This document shows, one piece after another, positions 47,390 to 56,734 of a stretch of DNA of 64,000 nt. How positions within the stretch are numbered: position 1 is the first letter of the stretch; every line of letters begins with the position of its first letter. The notes beneath the pieces are model-generated. The model searched no databases, was not told the origin of the DNA, and saw only the letters and a program-made list of their open reading frames with translations. The position numbers and the translations under genes were made by a program. The DNA is from Paulinella micropora (lineage: Eukaryota > Cercozoa > Imbricatea > Euglyphida): positions 560,212 through 624,211 of the forward strand of contig BJOX01000296.1 in assembly GCA_009731375.1 (NCBI GenBank), written 5' to 3'.

Positions 47390-47415
47390 TGATGACGAAG
47401 TCAGAACAAAATATC
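47390..47415 (-). terminator. PLV boundary hairpin h14 (3' side of gene B)
   Basis: On the minus strand TAATGATATTTTGT...ACAAAACATCG with inner GAC/GTC stem. The pair h14 and h13 repeats the plus-strand gene-boundary layout in the opposite orientation. Confidence 0.85.
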
Positions 47416-47416
47416 A

Positions 47417-47704
47417 TTATAAATATTTTTTTACTTCACTTTTAATGTCAGTAAATTTATCAAACCACGGCTGTTTCATAACCCATTCAAGGTATGGTTT
47501 ATCAATAGTTGCAACATCTTGAATTTTCTTGCCTTTATATTTACCAAATGGAAAAGTATCCTTTGGCTTGCCTTCTCTACTTTTTTCAATTGCCTTAATT
47601 TCTTCGTCAATCATCTGTTGGACATCTCTTACTGAAAAGAATTCCTTATTCTTCTCAATTGAAAGTCGTCCAAATTTTTCAGATAGTCTGGTGAGGGTTG
47701 TCAT
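47417..47704 (-). CDS. PLV FGKYKG-type (exonuclease X C-terminal/DUF3820-like) protein B
   Basis: 95 residues from ATG 47704. An N-terminal helical region (SEKFGRLSIEKNKEFFSVRD) precedes the C-terminal FPFGKYKGKKIQDVATIDKP and YLEWVMKQPWF domain. It shares that domain with its downstream neighbour at clear similarity, so the two arose by duplication. A role in DNA or RNA transactions is inferred from the fold family. It lies downstream of the polymerase on the same strand. Confidence 0.75.
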   Translation of the reverse strand: MTTLTRLSEKFGRLSIEKNKEFFSVRDVQQMIDEEIKAIEKSREGKPKDTFPFGKYKGKKIQDVATIDKPYLEWVMKQPWFDKFTDIKSEVKKYL

Positions 47705-47764
47705 TGGTCTATATAGAGTGGTAAAAAATTTATTGAAAAAAAATTAATTATTTGTTTATCATTT

Positions 47765-50493
47765 TTATTTTTTAAGAGAGGACACGAAGCCGTAAGGGAT
47801 ACTATCATTTTCGTTGATAAACTCACGCCCGCACCATCTTGTTTTATTAACTACTTTTACTACATTCTTTTGGTGGTGTATGCTAAAGTGTTCAATATGT
47901 TGTTGTTTGCTGTTTCTGCTAGTATGTATTTTCTTCATTATAAAGTCTCTGGTATTAGTTAAACTTTCACCCTTATCCATTAATTCATAAGCGGTTGGAT
48001 TTAACTTTTTCAAATCTAAACCTTTTCCTCTAAAGTGGAAATGAGTTTTACCTTTTTCTTCACCTTTCTTTACATACTCCAACATATATAATTTTGGTGC
48101 TACCCATATTCCCCTTATTATTTTACAATCTGTTCCAAGGTCATCATCCATTCCGCCGATTGTTTTATCTCTAAATCTCTTTATCCGTTCAATGTTTCTT
48201 ACATGGCTTTGAATGCTGTCTGTATCCGTGTAATAATAATCTCTGTCTGGGTCGTTGTTTGGATTGGCTTCGGACATATACTTATACATAATTCGTCTGC
48301 TGTATGCTAGTATAAATGCCCCGCAGTGAGTGGGCTTTGTAATTTTTTCTTCTTTCAATTTGTCATCTCTTGGAATACCAGAAATTAACCATAATTCACC
48401 ATTAGCCTCTTCAAACTTTTCAATATCGGTTATCACATGTTTAGCCCAGAATTTCCAATACTCATGATTTTTTGTTATGAATTTGCTTACAGAATTAATC
48501 GGTCTTTGAATTGTCTTTCCGTATAAAGCATTCATAAATAACTTTGCTAATAAATACTGCGGTGTGCCTTTTTTTGAATTTTGTTTTCGTTTAAATAACT
48601 CTAATATGTAATCTTTGAATACTGGTTCGGCTCCTTCTGTATAATAGCCACGAATGATTTTGACTTGGTATCCAAGTTCAATCATATCTTCAATATCAAC
48701 AGAAGTAAGCCATTGGTCTTTCATATCTCTTAATTCCCACTTTAAACACCCTTTGCTATCACGGAATGGCACTCGCGGGTGTAATAGATTTTTTGGAGAT
48801 ATGTAATCAACATTATATATCCCGAGTTTCCCTTTCATTTCACCTTCGCATTTCTTAATTTCGCCCGTCATATAATTTTCAAGCATTGCCGTTGGATAAA
48901 GACTTACAACATCCGCATCAATAAGATAATCTTTAACCTCATCAAAGTCAATTTCGCCGTTTGTGTATTTTTGATATTGCTCTGATATAAATCTCCTCTT
49001 GCTTGAATAAGTCCTTGCTCCATATAATGCTTTTCTAAAATCCGCTTCTTGTTCTAACTTTGGAAGTTGAATTATGTATTGTTTATCAATTTTCTTTTTC
49101 CAAAGGTTAAAGGTTAAAGAAGACGTAGACATAAACTCCGATAAGTTCGTTTTATGTTCTTCATATATCGGTTTATTTAGTGTTTCGTATAGTTCCTTCA
49201 ATCCCATAACATCTTTTTCAAGATAATTCAAAACTTCAGCCTTCATTTCGTCTTTCATCTCCTCCCATCGTTTCGCCTTATTATGTTCAAAGTCGCCCTT
49301 TAACACATTACAGCCTAAACCCTCTAAGTTCTTTTTAAGGCTTCCTTCTGTGTGCTTACCCATATCCCACCATTTCATATTTTTGTATTCTAATGAAATT
49401 ATCGCCCCATTATTGATTAAGGGGGTTTCTTTTATCTTTCTTTTTATGAATTCTTTTTGAATAAAGTAGTGATCAAATTTGCTCCCATTGAAGGCATTTA
49501 TATATAATTTTGCTTTTGGTTTCTTTTTCTCCAATTCTTCGGCAAATTTAAAGATTTCATCTAATAATTTAGAAATACAATCATCCCCAGCAAAATATTT
49601 GAATCCAATATCCCCTATCGTATAACCCGCAAGATATGGGGTATGGATTTCATCAGCATTCCTGTAAGTTTCCAAGTCATAATGAAAAATCTCATCTTGA
49701 TTATTATAACTCATCTCCTTAAAGGTTGTTAATAAACTTTCATAGCGGTCTTTTTGTTTCCTTAATTTAGCCGCTGCATAAGTCTGTCGCTTAATATTAC
49801 ACTTATGATTATTAAAATAAGTCTTAAAGCATTCCTCGCATCTCTTTTTATTCCTCTTTATAAAACCCAGATAATGTCCCTTACTTAGATAGCAAAGCGC
49901 ATCCGCGGATATTAAAGGGTCTTCATAGTTTTTGAATGTCTGTTTGGTTGTCGCATCAGTCAATTCAAAATACTTACCTTCAATACAATATTTTTTTAAG
50001 ATTTCATATCCTATTGAAAGTGGTATGTATGAATTATTTCAAGGTTGAATTCTTGTCTAATATCATTACATACTTTTTTATTGAGTTTTGATTTACCTTT
50101 CAATATATCCTTAAAAACATAGAAGAAACAATTATTATCCTTACTCCTTGGATTAATATGAATTCCTTCATCTGTTTTATGTTTCTTATCACTTCCTGAG
50201 AGATTGCAACCACCTCCATCTTCTTGAATAATTTGAATAATCATACGTTGAATAATTCTATCATATCCATTCGCACTGGCTTCAAGATTTTGTTCGTTGT
50301 ATAGATATATATCACAAAACAATTCATCAATGTCTTTTAACTTAACGGAATTGAAAGTTTTCCATCTATAAAACTTTTCATCATCAACATCCGTCATATA
50401 AGCAAACTTGACATGAAGGCTTGCTTCGTTTGTCAGACCTCTATTTTTAGCATCCTTAACTGCTCTCATAATCAATATTTCAATCGTATCCAT
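47765..50493 (-). CDS. PLV family B DNA polymerase (protein-primed type) with OTU-like N-terminus, frame break
   Basis: Replicates the linear genome. From ATG 50493 the N-terminal ~160 residues include SKDNNCFFYVFKDILKG, an OTU-like D-x-N-C block. The frame is lost near 50011-50040 (one base missing) and resumes IPLSIGYEILKKYC, giving about 909 residues. All polymerase landmarks are kept: Exo I FHYDLETYRNAD, Exo II INAFNGSKFDHYFI, Exo III YLEKDVMGLKELYE, motif A DADVVSLYPTAML, motif B KLFMNALYGKTIQ, KxY-type WVAPKLYMLEY and motif C YYYTDTDS. An in-frame stop at 50569-50571 separates a further upstream frame starting at ATG 50694. Confidence 0.92.
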
Positions 50494-50571
50494 ATCATAG
50501 AAGTTAATGTCAAGGTCTTTAGAAGGGTATGTATATCCATTTATACCTCTGTTTTTTATTGGTCTTAGTTA

Positions 50572-50694
50572 TACAAGTTTTACCTCGCGCTTCTTCGCTT
50601 CTTGTGTCTTAGTTTCCCGCAAATGTGCTCTAGTCTTCAATAGTTCCCTCACATTTTCAGTTGGTCTTGGTGCTGATGGGAGGGGTGGTGGCAT
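50572..50694 (-). CDS. Short PLV frame ahead of the polymerase
   Basis: 41 residues starting MPPPLPSAPRPTENVREL, then TAA. The same frame continues NRGINGYTYPSKDLDINFYD into the polymerase start. It is either a small separate protein or the true polymerase N-terminus cut by one stop. Confidence 0.4.
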
Positions 50695-50790
50695 ACTTTT
50701 TATATCAATGCGGTTATAAAAATTATAAAAAATAATAATAAATTATCTGTTATAAATATATATAATAATTTCTTATCTTTAAATAGAAAT

Positions 50791-51012
50791 TCATTTCATT
50801 GCCTCCTCCATTCTTTTCAACTTAAGTAATGCTTGCTTCACTTCATCTCTTTTTTTCTTTCTCCTTTCCGCTATTATTGCTTTATTTTGGTTGTAATACT
50901 CCATTGACTTTTGTCTATGTCTCTCTGGATCTTTTTGTATAAACTCTCTCGCCTTTCTCCGTAAGGCTTCCTTCTTCTCTTCTGGTGTTTTGTATATCGG
51001 TTTTCTACCCAT
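50791..51012 (-). CDS. PLV small basic protein
   Basis: 73 residues, MGRKPIYKTPEEKKEALRRK at the start, then RHRQKSMEYYNQNKAIIAER and a Lys-rich end. The repeated R/K-x-x-Y-Y-x-x-N-K pattern is common in short basic proteins of large DNA viruses and PLVs, probably DNA-binding helices. Function unknown. Upstream of the polymerase on the same strand. Confidence 0.65.
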   Translation of the reverse strand: MGRKPIYKTPEEKKEALRRKAREFIQKDPERHRQKSMEYYNQNKAIIAERRKKKRDEVKQALLKLKRMEEAMK

Positions 51013-51074
51013 CTTTGTGTATATATAATATAAAAAAATAATCTTTAATATATATTAAATATTGTTTGTTTGTA

Positions 51075-51353
51075 TCAAGGTATAGTAATTTCAATTCCAT
51101 AATGTTTTCCTGCCCCTCCTCCATAGATTGAATAATATACTTGTTTCCTTCCTTTAATCTTTAGAGTTTCTGCTAAGTGCTTGCTGATATATCCGAGTTG
51201 CTTTCCGCTTTCTGTTTCAACCTTTATCGCATTTTTATCAAATTTGTTTTCTGGCTCGTGTTGAATAAAAACTTTTTCACTACTTTTTCGGAGATAAGAA
51301 ATATTATCTTGTCTCCCATCAAATGAAACACCCACAACTCTCGTCGTTGTCAT
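51075..51353 (-). CDS. PLV HIRAN-domain protein
   Basis: 92 residues from ATG 51353; a longer frame to 51428 only translates a hairpin element. The order TRVVGVSFDGRQDNISYL, VFIQHEPENKFDKNAIKVE, GKQLGYISKHLAETL matches the HIRAN fold, which in HLTF and in viral and bacterial stand-alone proteins binds DNA ends or damaged DNA. A role in viral DNA maintenance is inferred. The minus-strand leader carries the second hairpin family (51361-51418). Confidence 0.8.
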   Translation of the reverse strand: MTTTRVVGVSFDGRQDNISYLRKSSEKVFIQHEPENKFDKNAIKVETESGKQLGYISKHLAETLKIKGRKQVYYSIYGGGAGKHYGIEITIP

Positions 51354-51360
51354 ATTATAG

Positions 51361-51418
51361 AAACGTTTAGAAAAAGTTTCACAAAATCTGTTTTGCTCAA
51401 AGATTTTGAAAGTCTTTG
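51361..51418 (-). promoter_or_regulatory. Hairpin-rich leader of the HIRAN gene
   Basis: On the minus strand contains GAGCAAAACAGATTTTGTGA and GAAACTTTTTCTAAACGTTTC, related to the element after the capsid gene at 45433-45490. Confidence 0.6.
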
Positions 51419-51454
51419 TTATATACATATAAATAATATTTGTTTAAAATAAAA

Positions 51455-51912
51455 TTAATTATTTGCTTTTTTATTTTCGTAATATCTTTCTATGTCATCG
51501 TTTCTATATGCTATACGAATTACTTTACGACCGCCTAACATAATTTCTTCTTTCTCCGCAAAGAAGTCTCTATGAAATTGTGTTTTTTCGTGTGTGTATT
51601 TGCCATATATTCCTGTCGTTTTTCCACAAACACATGTATATTTTTCTTTAATTTTTTCTCTTCTCCATTCTGACTTCTTTTGCTTCGCTAATTGGTTGTA
51701 ATCCGTATTTTTATTATCTTCTTCGTATTTTGATAATACTTCCTTTTCGTAAAACTCCTTGCTTGCTTTTCTGCTTCTTCCTTTGACCTCTTTTTTCCAA
51801 TGTAAATTATTTTTCTTTTTTGTTCGCCATTTTCTCTCCACCTTATAACAATTTCATTTTCTTGAATACATATTCCGCCTTTTGAAACTTTTCTGATTGT
51901 TCTCTCACTCAT
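51455..51912 (-). CDS. PLV zinc-finger protein, frame break
   Basis: Starts MSERTIRKVSKGGICIQENE at 51912. The frame is lost near 51760-51780 (one base missing) and continues FYEKEVLSKYEEDNKN, KIKEKYTCVCGKTTGIYGKY, then HEKTQFHRDFF, giving about 152 residues. The C-x-C...H...H block is a C2H2-like finger of the kind often found in large DNA virus proteins. Last gene before the right TIR, reading inward. Likely a regulator or DNA-binding protein; inference only. Confidence 0.65.
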
Positions 51913-51963
51913 TCTATATTATGACACTTATAATTCTTTAAATGATAAATAAAAATATGTCAT

Positions 51964-52103
51964 ATGTTTTCTTGTAGTGTGCTATATAAGGCTATTTGGT
52001 TGTTTTTGTTTCTTTGTATCTACTATCAATAGGAAGGCTTCAACAACCCAGACGAGGTCAAGAATTGATTAAATTCTTGCCGAGTTCTGGGTTATCATCT
52101 ACT
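51964..52103 (-). repeat. PLV right terminal inverted repeat
   Basis: 140 bp, reverse complement of 29956-30095 with two mismatches, ending ...GGGTTATCATCTACT. Confidence 0.95.
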
Positions 52104-52109
52104 GGCGAG
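52104..52109. other. Target site duplication, right (GGCGAG)
   Basis: Second copy of the 6-bp target duplication. Confidence 0.9.
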
Positions 52110-52716
52110 ATTGAGTAAGAAATTTGCGTTACTAGGGCCCATTTCCAATGACAAGCTATTACAAGAGATTTTTACTGGCAAGATCACGGAAAAGACGAAA
52201 ATAGAGGATTGGATAGAGCGTCAGGCACACAGATATGAGAAGCTAGCTCAACGTAACTTGGCATTCCCTGATCGGTTTAAGTGTGTCGCCACGTTGCAGT
52301 GGATTAGAGAAGCTAAACATTTAATGTTAGGAGATGTAGGCGGACCGTTATATTGGTCCAGAGCAGACGCCGCTGACGAACCTAATTACGATGAATTATG
52401 TGCTCGAATACAGGAGATGGCGCAGGCGGCCGAAGCAAGCCGACTGGGAAGAAGGACGGGTAACGCACCTCCTTCTCAAACCGTTTCTGTCTTTTTGGCG
52501 GGTGACAACAAGACGTGTTTTAATTGTAAGAAAGACAACCACGTGATAAGGAATTGCCGTGTGCGATGTCTTAGGCCCGACTGTGCTAATAAACAGACTC
52601 ACACGGGGAGCGAATGTAAGGCCCGTGGCCCACCGAAGACCTACAATACCCCAAATCGTAGACAGCAACGATCGGCACAGCGGGGGAAACAAAAAACCCC
52701 TACCCAGGTGCAATAA
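52105..52716 (+). pseudogene. Copia gag, C-terminal part with zinc knuckle
   Basis: About 200 residues resume gag after the PLV. A helical capsid-like region (WIERQAHRYEKLAQRNLAFP, IREAKHLMLGDVGG) is followed by a zinc knuckle CFNCKKDNHVIRNC and a second Cys-rich stretch (CLRPDCANK...GSECKARG). The end is basic, as usual for nucleocapsid. The frame differs from the left gag part at the junction, so the gene was already shifted, or uses a frameshift. Confidence 0.75.
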
Positions 52717-53781
52717 TAATATGAAATCTAACAATTCGTGTGACCCGCAAGACAAGAGTGGTTGTGAACAAGCCTGCTGCGTTCGTGGCGAAGCCGACGC
52801 TAGGTAAGTTTGAGGAGATCGATGACGCATGGGCCGTTCTGTCAGTGGAGGCAATGATGAACGAGAAGCCCGAGTATGGCAAATTGCGGTGGAGGAGCTT
52901 ACAGGCTGCCTCCTGAACCCATAATTTTAAGGTCTTCAATCCTCTTTCTTGTAATTCAACTTATGAGATCGCGCCGTGTCAGACGACGGACGTCGACAAG
53001 CAAGAAGGGACGAAGGAGACACCGGTACCCCAGCCGCCAGCGAAGAAGAGCAAGGTGGAAGAGCTGCCCAAACTCAAAAGCTGCGCTCACATGGAAATCA
53101 ACGGTACGTGTGCGTTTTACGACTGCCCTCTTGTACTGCGAGATTATTTAGATGCAAGCACACCGGCGGACAAAAGTGGGGCAAAGAAGGGTGAGGCTGA
53201 ACCACCTAAGGAATGTGAACACACTGAAACTTGGTTCGAGTAGTGGCCGTTAGGTCTGGCGAGAGAGCTCACATGCATGAGTCGCGAGCCGACGTTCAAT
53301 GACGTGTCGGAGAAGTACACCAAGCAAGTTGTCGACAAGGATGTGTCTGAGCAAATGATAGTACGGCCTGACCTGCACAATTCCACAACTTTATAAACAC
53401 TACCTCACAAGATTGGTCTGGTCATAAGGCGACCAACTGCAACACAGCTTATATTCAGGGGAAGGTCAATTGGGTGACCGAGGTATGGAAGAAGCGATGG
53501 ACTGCCGGAGCGGAGGAATGATGATGCTGGCCACCGAGAACGACGAGGCCAGGGTACCCTCCGACCCTTGAAGACGATGATCTCACATTGACATTACCTA
53601 TTAGGTTGACAACTGGTTTTGTGAGCACCACAACAACAGGTGCGACTAGGGACACAACGACAGTTGACGAAGGGAGTACTAGCGCTGAAAGAAAACAGAA
53701 TAGTGCGAGCGGGGGGAGCAGAAAGGGGACGAAGGAAGGGAGGAGGAAAGATTAACTGCATACGGAGTAATAGGACCACAT
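52717..53781 (+). pseudogene. Decayed copia stretch between gag and MYND frame
   Basis: Short overlapping frames with stops. One reads KLKSCAHMEINGTCAFYDCP, ends TWFE at a TAG and then continues in the same frame, WPLGLARELTCMSREPTFND, to 53395. No standard copia domain belongs here, so it is part of the same extra insert as the MYND frame. Confidence 0.45.
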
Positions 53782-54624
53782 ATGGACTTTGAGTCGTTTA
53801 GTGATTTGCGACCGGTGGAGATAGCATGGGAATCACTTACGAGAGAACAGAAGATAGACGAGAACGATTTCAGAACAAAACTCAAGATGTGGGCTTTCGC
53901 AGAAAAGCTCTATAGGAGGTTGGATGATTCACACTGGTTCCCAGTGCCACCGAAACATTGGCCTCCTACATGGAGGGCGGATGCACCACTTAACTATGTT
54001 GTCCCCAGCGAGGAGCCCTGGTACTGATCTAAATTGGTTAGGGATAGTGTGTCTTTGTTGGCATTGCTACCACACTTTGCCGAACCACGGTTGGCGGTGA
54101 GTGAGGGAAAAGTGGAGGTGAGAAGACCGATAGGGGATGTTAGAATTAGGCCAGATACACGTTTAGGTGTTAAATATGAATTAAAAGGACTAACTGGCAA
54201 CCATTGGTTGACGACAAGCACACTATCGCACCCCACGACACCCGATGGTCCATGGTATTGGTATATGGATGCACATTTTTGCTACAACAATGCTACTATA
54301 ATGGAGGTGGGATATTGGAGTCTTAGGCTGGGATTCAACATCTACCCAGCGAACTGGCAGGCTATGGTAGGGTTTTGTAAGCAGTGTGTGGGCTACCAAC
54401 CACCAGGTATTTACCCCGCCGATATGCCGCACTCACGACCTCTACCCCCACGCACATGTAAATATTGTGATGAAGAAGAGAAATTGACTAAGCCTATGTT
54501 CAGGTGTAGAGGCTGCAACTGGGTATTCTATTATTGCAAGAAGCATCATCGAGCCGACTGGAGGGTACATAAGAACTTCTGCAGATATGTGCAAAGCCCA
54601 GAGTTGCGTCGACTGACGGATTAG
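53782..54624 (+). pseudogene. Extra copia reading frame with MYND-type zinc finger
   Basis: One frame of about 280 residues with a single in-frame TGA at 54025-54027. The first part (MDFESFSDLRPVEIAWESLT...) is helical. The C-terminus has CKYCDEEEKLTKPMFRCRGC, then YYCKKHHRADWRVHKNFC, which fits the MYND pattern C-x2-C...C-x2-C...YC...H...C. MYND fingers mediate protein contacts in chromatin and signalling proteins and are not part of normal copia polyproteins. The position between gag and protease suggests a captured host gene. Only the finger is a firm call. Confidence 0.7.
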
Positions 54625-54630
54625 GTACAA

Positions 54631-55134
54631 ATGGAATTCTTACCTCCGTGGGGTATAGGTTCGGTACGGTTTGACTACGCGCTTTTTGCGTATCATAGAA
54701 TGATTAGGTATGAGATTGTGCGGGATAGTCCGGAGGGGGCACGTTACCAACTACCATCTAGGTACAACACCTACATTCTCGCAACCATCTACAAAAAACT
54801 CTCTTGCTTTCCTACTTATAGGGTAAGGAGCGAGCCCATATTGGTGCACGTGCAAGCTTCAGCTGCAGTAAGGCCATCTGATTTCCAAGAGTCAAGGATG
54901 CATGCCAGCTTCACAGCTACATTAGTGGACACGACGGTAGGTGTGAGTGGCGAGGGAGACGAAGGACAGACAGCGATAGCACTCAGCGTGACATCGACAC
55001 AGATAGTGCCCACAATAATAGATTCAGGTTGCAATAGAACGCTGATCCACACATCTATGCCGATGAAGGATGTGTATGTGGGCGAACCAGTTAATCTGGC
55101 TGGGATAACGGAACACACAATTAGGGTATCATAA
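54631..55134 (+). pseudogene. Copia protease region
   Basis: Frame ends with an aspartic protease active-site block VPTIIDSGCNRTLIH (DSG at about 55021-55029) and a second hydrophobic strand GEPVNLAGITEHTI. It would process the Gag-Pol polyprotein. The upstream ~120 residues of the frame are not typical protease sequence and belong to the extra insert. Confidence 0.7.
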
Positions 55135-55705
55135 AAGCGACAATCCCGATAGTGACGACAGGACAAAAGCAGGGCATTATGACGATAGACGATGCGCTAG
55201 TGTCTAACAAAACACCTTACTCGCTACTCTCACCAGGAGTCATGGATCATGGGCATGGCTTTGCTACAGTTCTGCAAAACAATCAGTCTTTTATATTACG
55301 TGAGCCACTGCATATAGCAGAGGACAAAATAGTTTGTAGGGGGCGGATGATGCCAAACAGGCTATATAGGTTAGACACAAGCACAGATGTAGCATTAGAT
55401 CCCAATGTGCGGTTTGATCCACATACGGATGCAAAGCACAGGCGATGGCTAATTTTTCCTTAAAACCCCAAACGACTAGAAAACCCATCGCTGCTTTAGA
55501 ATTACACAGGATGTTAGGCCACGCGGGTGTTAAGGCAATAGAGCAATGGACAGTGACAAATGACAGTACAATGGCGGGAAAAGGCTGGAGAGAGAAGTTG
55601 CCACATGCTTGTGCCTGATGCCAACACACAAAGATTACTCGCCTGCCTGTCTACAAAGACAAAGACAACCCTCAGATAGACTCAGACTTTGAGGTAGGTG
55701 AGAGT
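55135..55705 (+). pseudogene. Copia integrase N-terminal (gag-pre-integrase, HHCC) region
   Basis: Frame 55152-55463 reads the gag-pre-integrase linker (NRLYRLDTSTDVALD). A shifted frame then has HRMLGHAG and HACA-stop-CQ, i.e. the His-His-Cys-Cys finger with a TGA (about 55618-55620) between the cysteines. So the zinc finger is disrupted. Confidence 0.7.
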
Positions 55706-56467
55706 TTGAGCATGGACATTAGAGGACCTTGGCCAGTGAAGTCGTTGAGTGTGAATAAGTATAAACTAGTCATAAAGGACGGCATGGGGCAGTTTGGTTT
55801 CAACAATTTCTCGCCAACAAGAGAGGAGAACATTTACCTACCGTCCATAGCAAAGGTGGTTGCGTTTTTCGCCACACAGACAGGCAGAACGGTCAAACAA
55901 TTACGGTGTGATGGTGAGTTTGCAACAAACAATATAGTTGAGTTTTGCAGCGTTAATGGGATAATACTAAAGCCTACACCCAGAGATGAACCAAGGACCA
56001 ACCCCATAGCTGAGAGAGAACACAGAACTGCAGGCACACGATCTACTGCAATGAGCATTGACGCACATTTACCTCCTTCTTTCTGGCAGGAGATGGAACA
56101 CGCAGAGTGGGCGATTAGGATGATAACGCCTATGACGAGATGCAAATACAAAGGAAAATCTCCTTATGATGTCACTCTAAATAGACCACCCAATGGCTTT
56201 CTACAATCCATAGGTTGCTTTGCGTGGGTGAGAGCCTGGAACCCCAGGAAGGGACTGTCGATAGCAACGCCAGGAGTGTTGGTTGGGTACAATTTGTTTA
56301 GGCGTTTGTACAGAGTTTATTCGAAAAATGAAGGCAAGATAGTGGAGCAACGTAATTTTCGCTTCAATGCAATGGTCAGGGGATATACAGCGAACGTAGA
56401 GGAATACCCATGGGGGGGGAGACGACGAACAGCAAGCAGTTGCTCAGAAAGACGTTGGAACCCTTGA
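55706..56467 (+). pseudogene. Copia integrase catalytic core
   Basis: 253 residues with the three acidic residues readable: Asp in LSMDIRGPWP, Asp in QLRCDGEFATNN, Glu in NPIAEREHRTAG. GKSPYDVTLNRPPNGFLQSI and PGVLVGYNLFRRLYRVYS are typical of the copia C-terminal part. The core itself is intact, although the flanking polyprotein is broken. Confidence 0.85.
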
Positions 56468-56734
56468 CTAGGAAAAAGCAACAAATTTACCGGGTGAAAC
56501 GGAAAATTTCGCAAGGGACGACAGTTCGACAGAGACAATCAGCCTAAACTTCGCCTCCTGCAACCGCGGTACTAAATTGTCGCCTGTTCTTATGGGCTTT
56601 ATCTTCTCTCTGTCTGCCTCAGCCCACGTCGACCATTCCAAGCATCCTGCGTCATACAATCCCTCTATCTAAGTCTTTCTCGCCTTAGCTACCTCAGGCA
56701 TCTGCCTTAGAATTTTCTCCTGTTTCCGCAATAG
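56468..56734 (+). other. Short non-RT spacer where the RT palm should be
   Basis: Between integrase and the RT end only ~270 bp remain and none of it reads as RT (no YVDD). It is pyrimidine-rich in its second half. Confidence 0.7.

Larger units (their letters stand above)
29956..52103. mobile_element. Polinton-like virus (PLV) provirus, 22,148 bp, complete
   Basis: Bounded by 140-bp terminal inverted repeats starting AGTAGATGATAACCC and by 6-bp target duplications. It encodes retroviral-type integrase, family B DNA polymerase, packaging ATPase, cysteine protease, penton-like and major capsid proteins and a fibre, the core set of Polintons and PLVs. It is much more AT-rich than the surrounding host exons. 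Genes are on both strands. Several are interrupted by single-base frame breaks, while the polymerase motifs and capsid genes are otherwise well kept, so it is a recent insertion or one read with indel errors. Confidence 0.95.
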
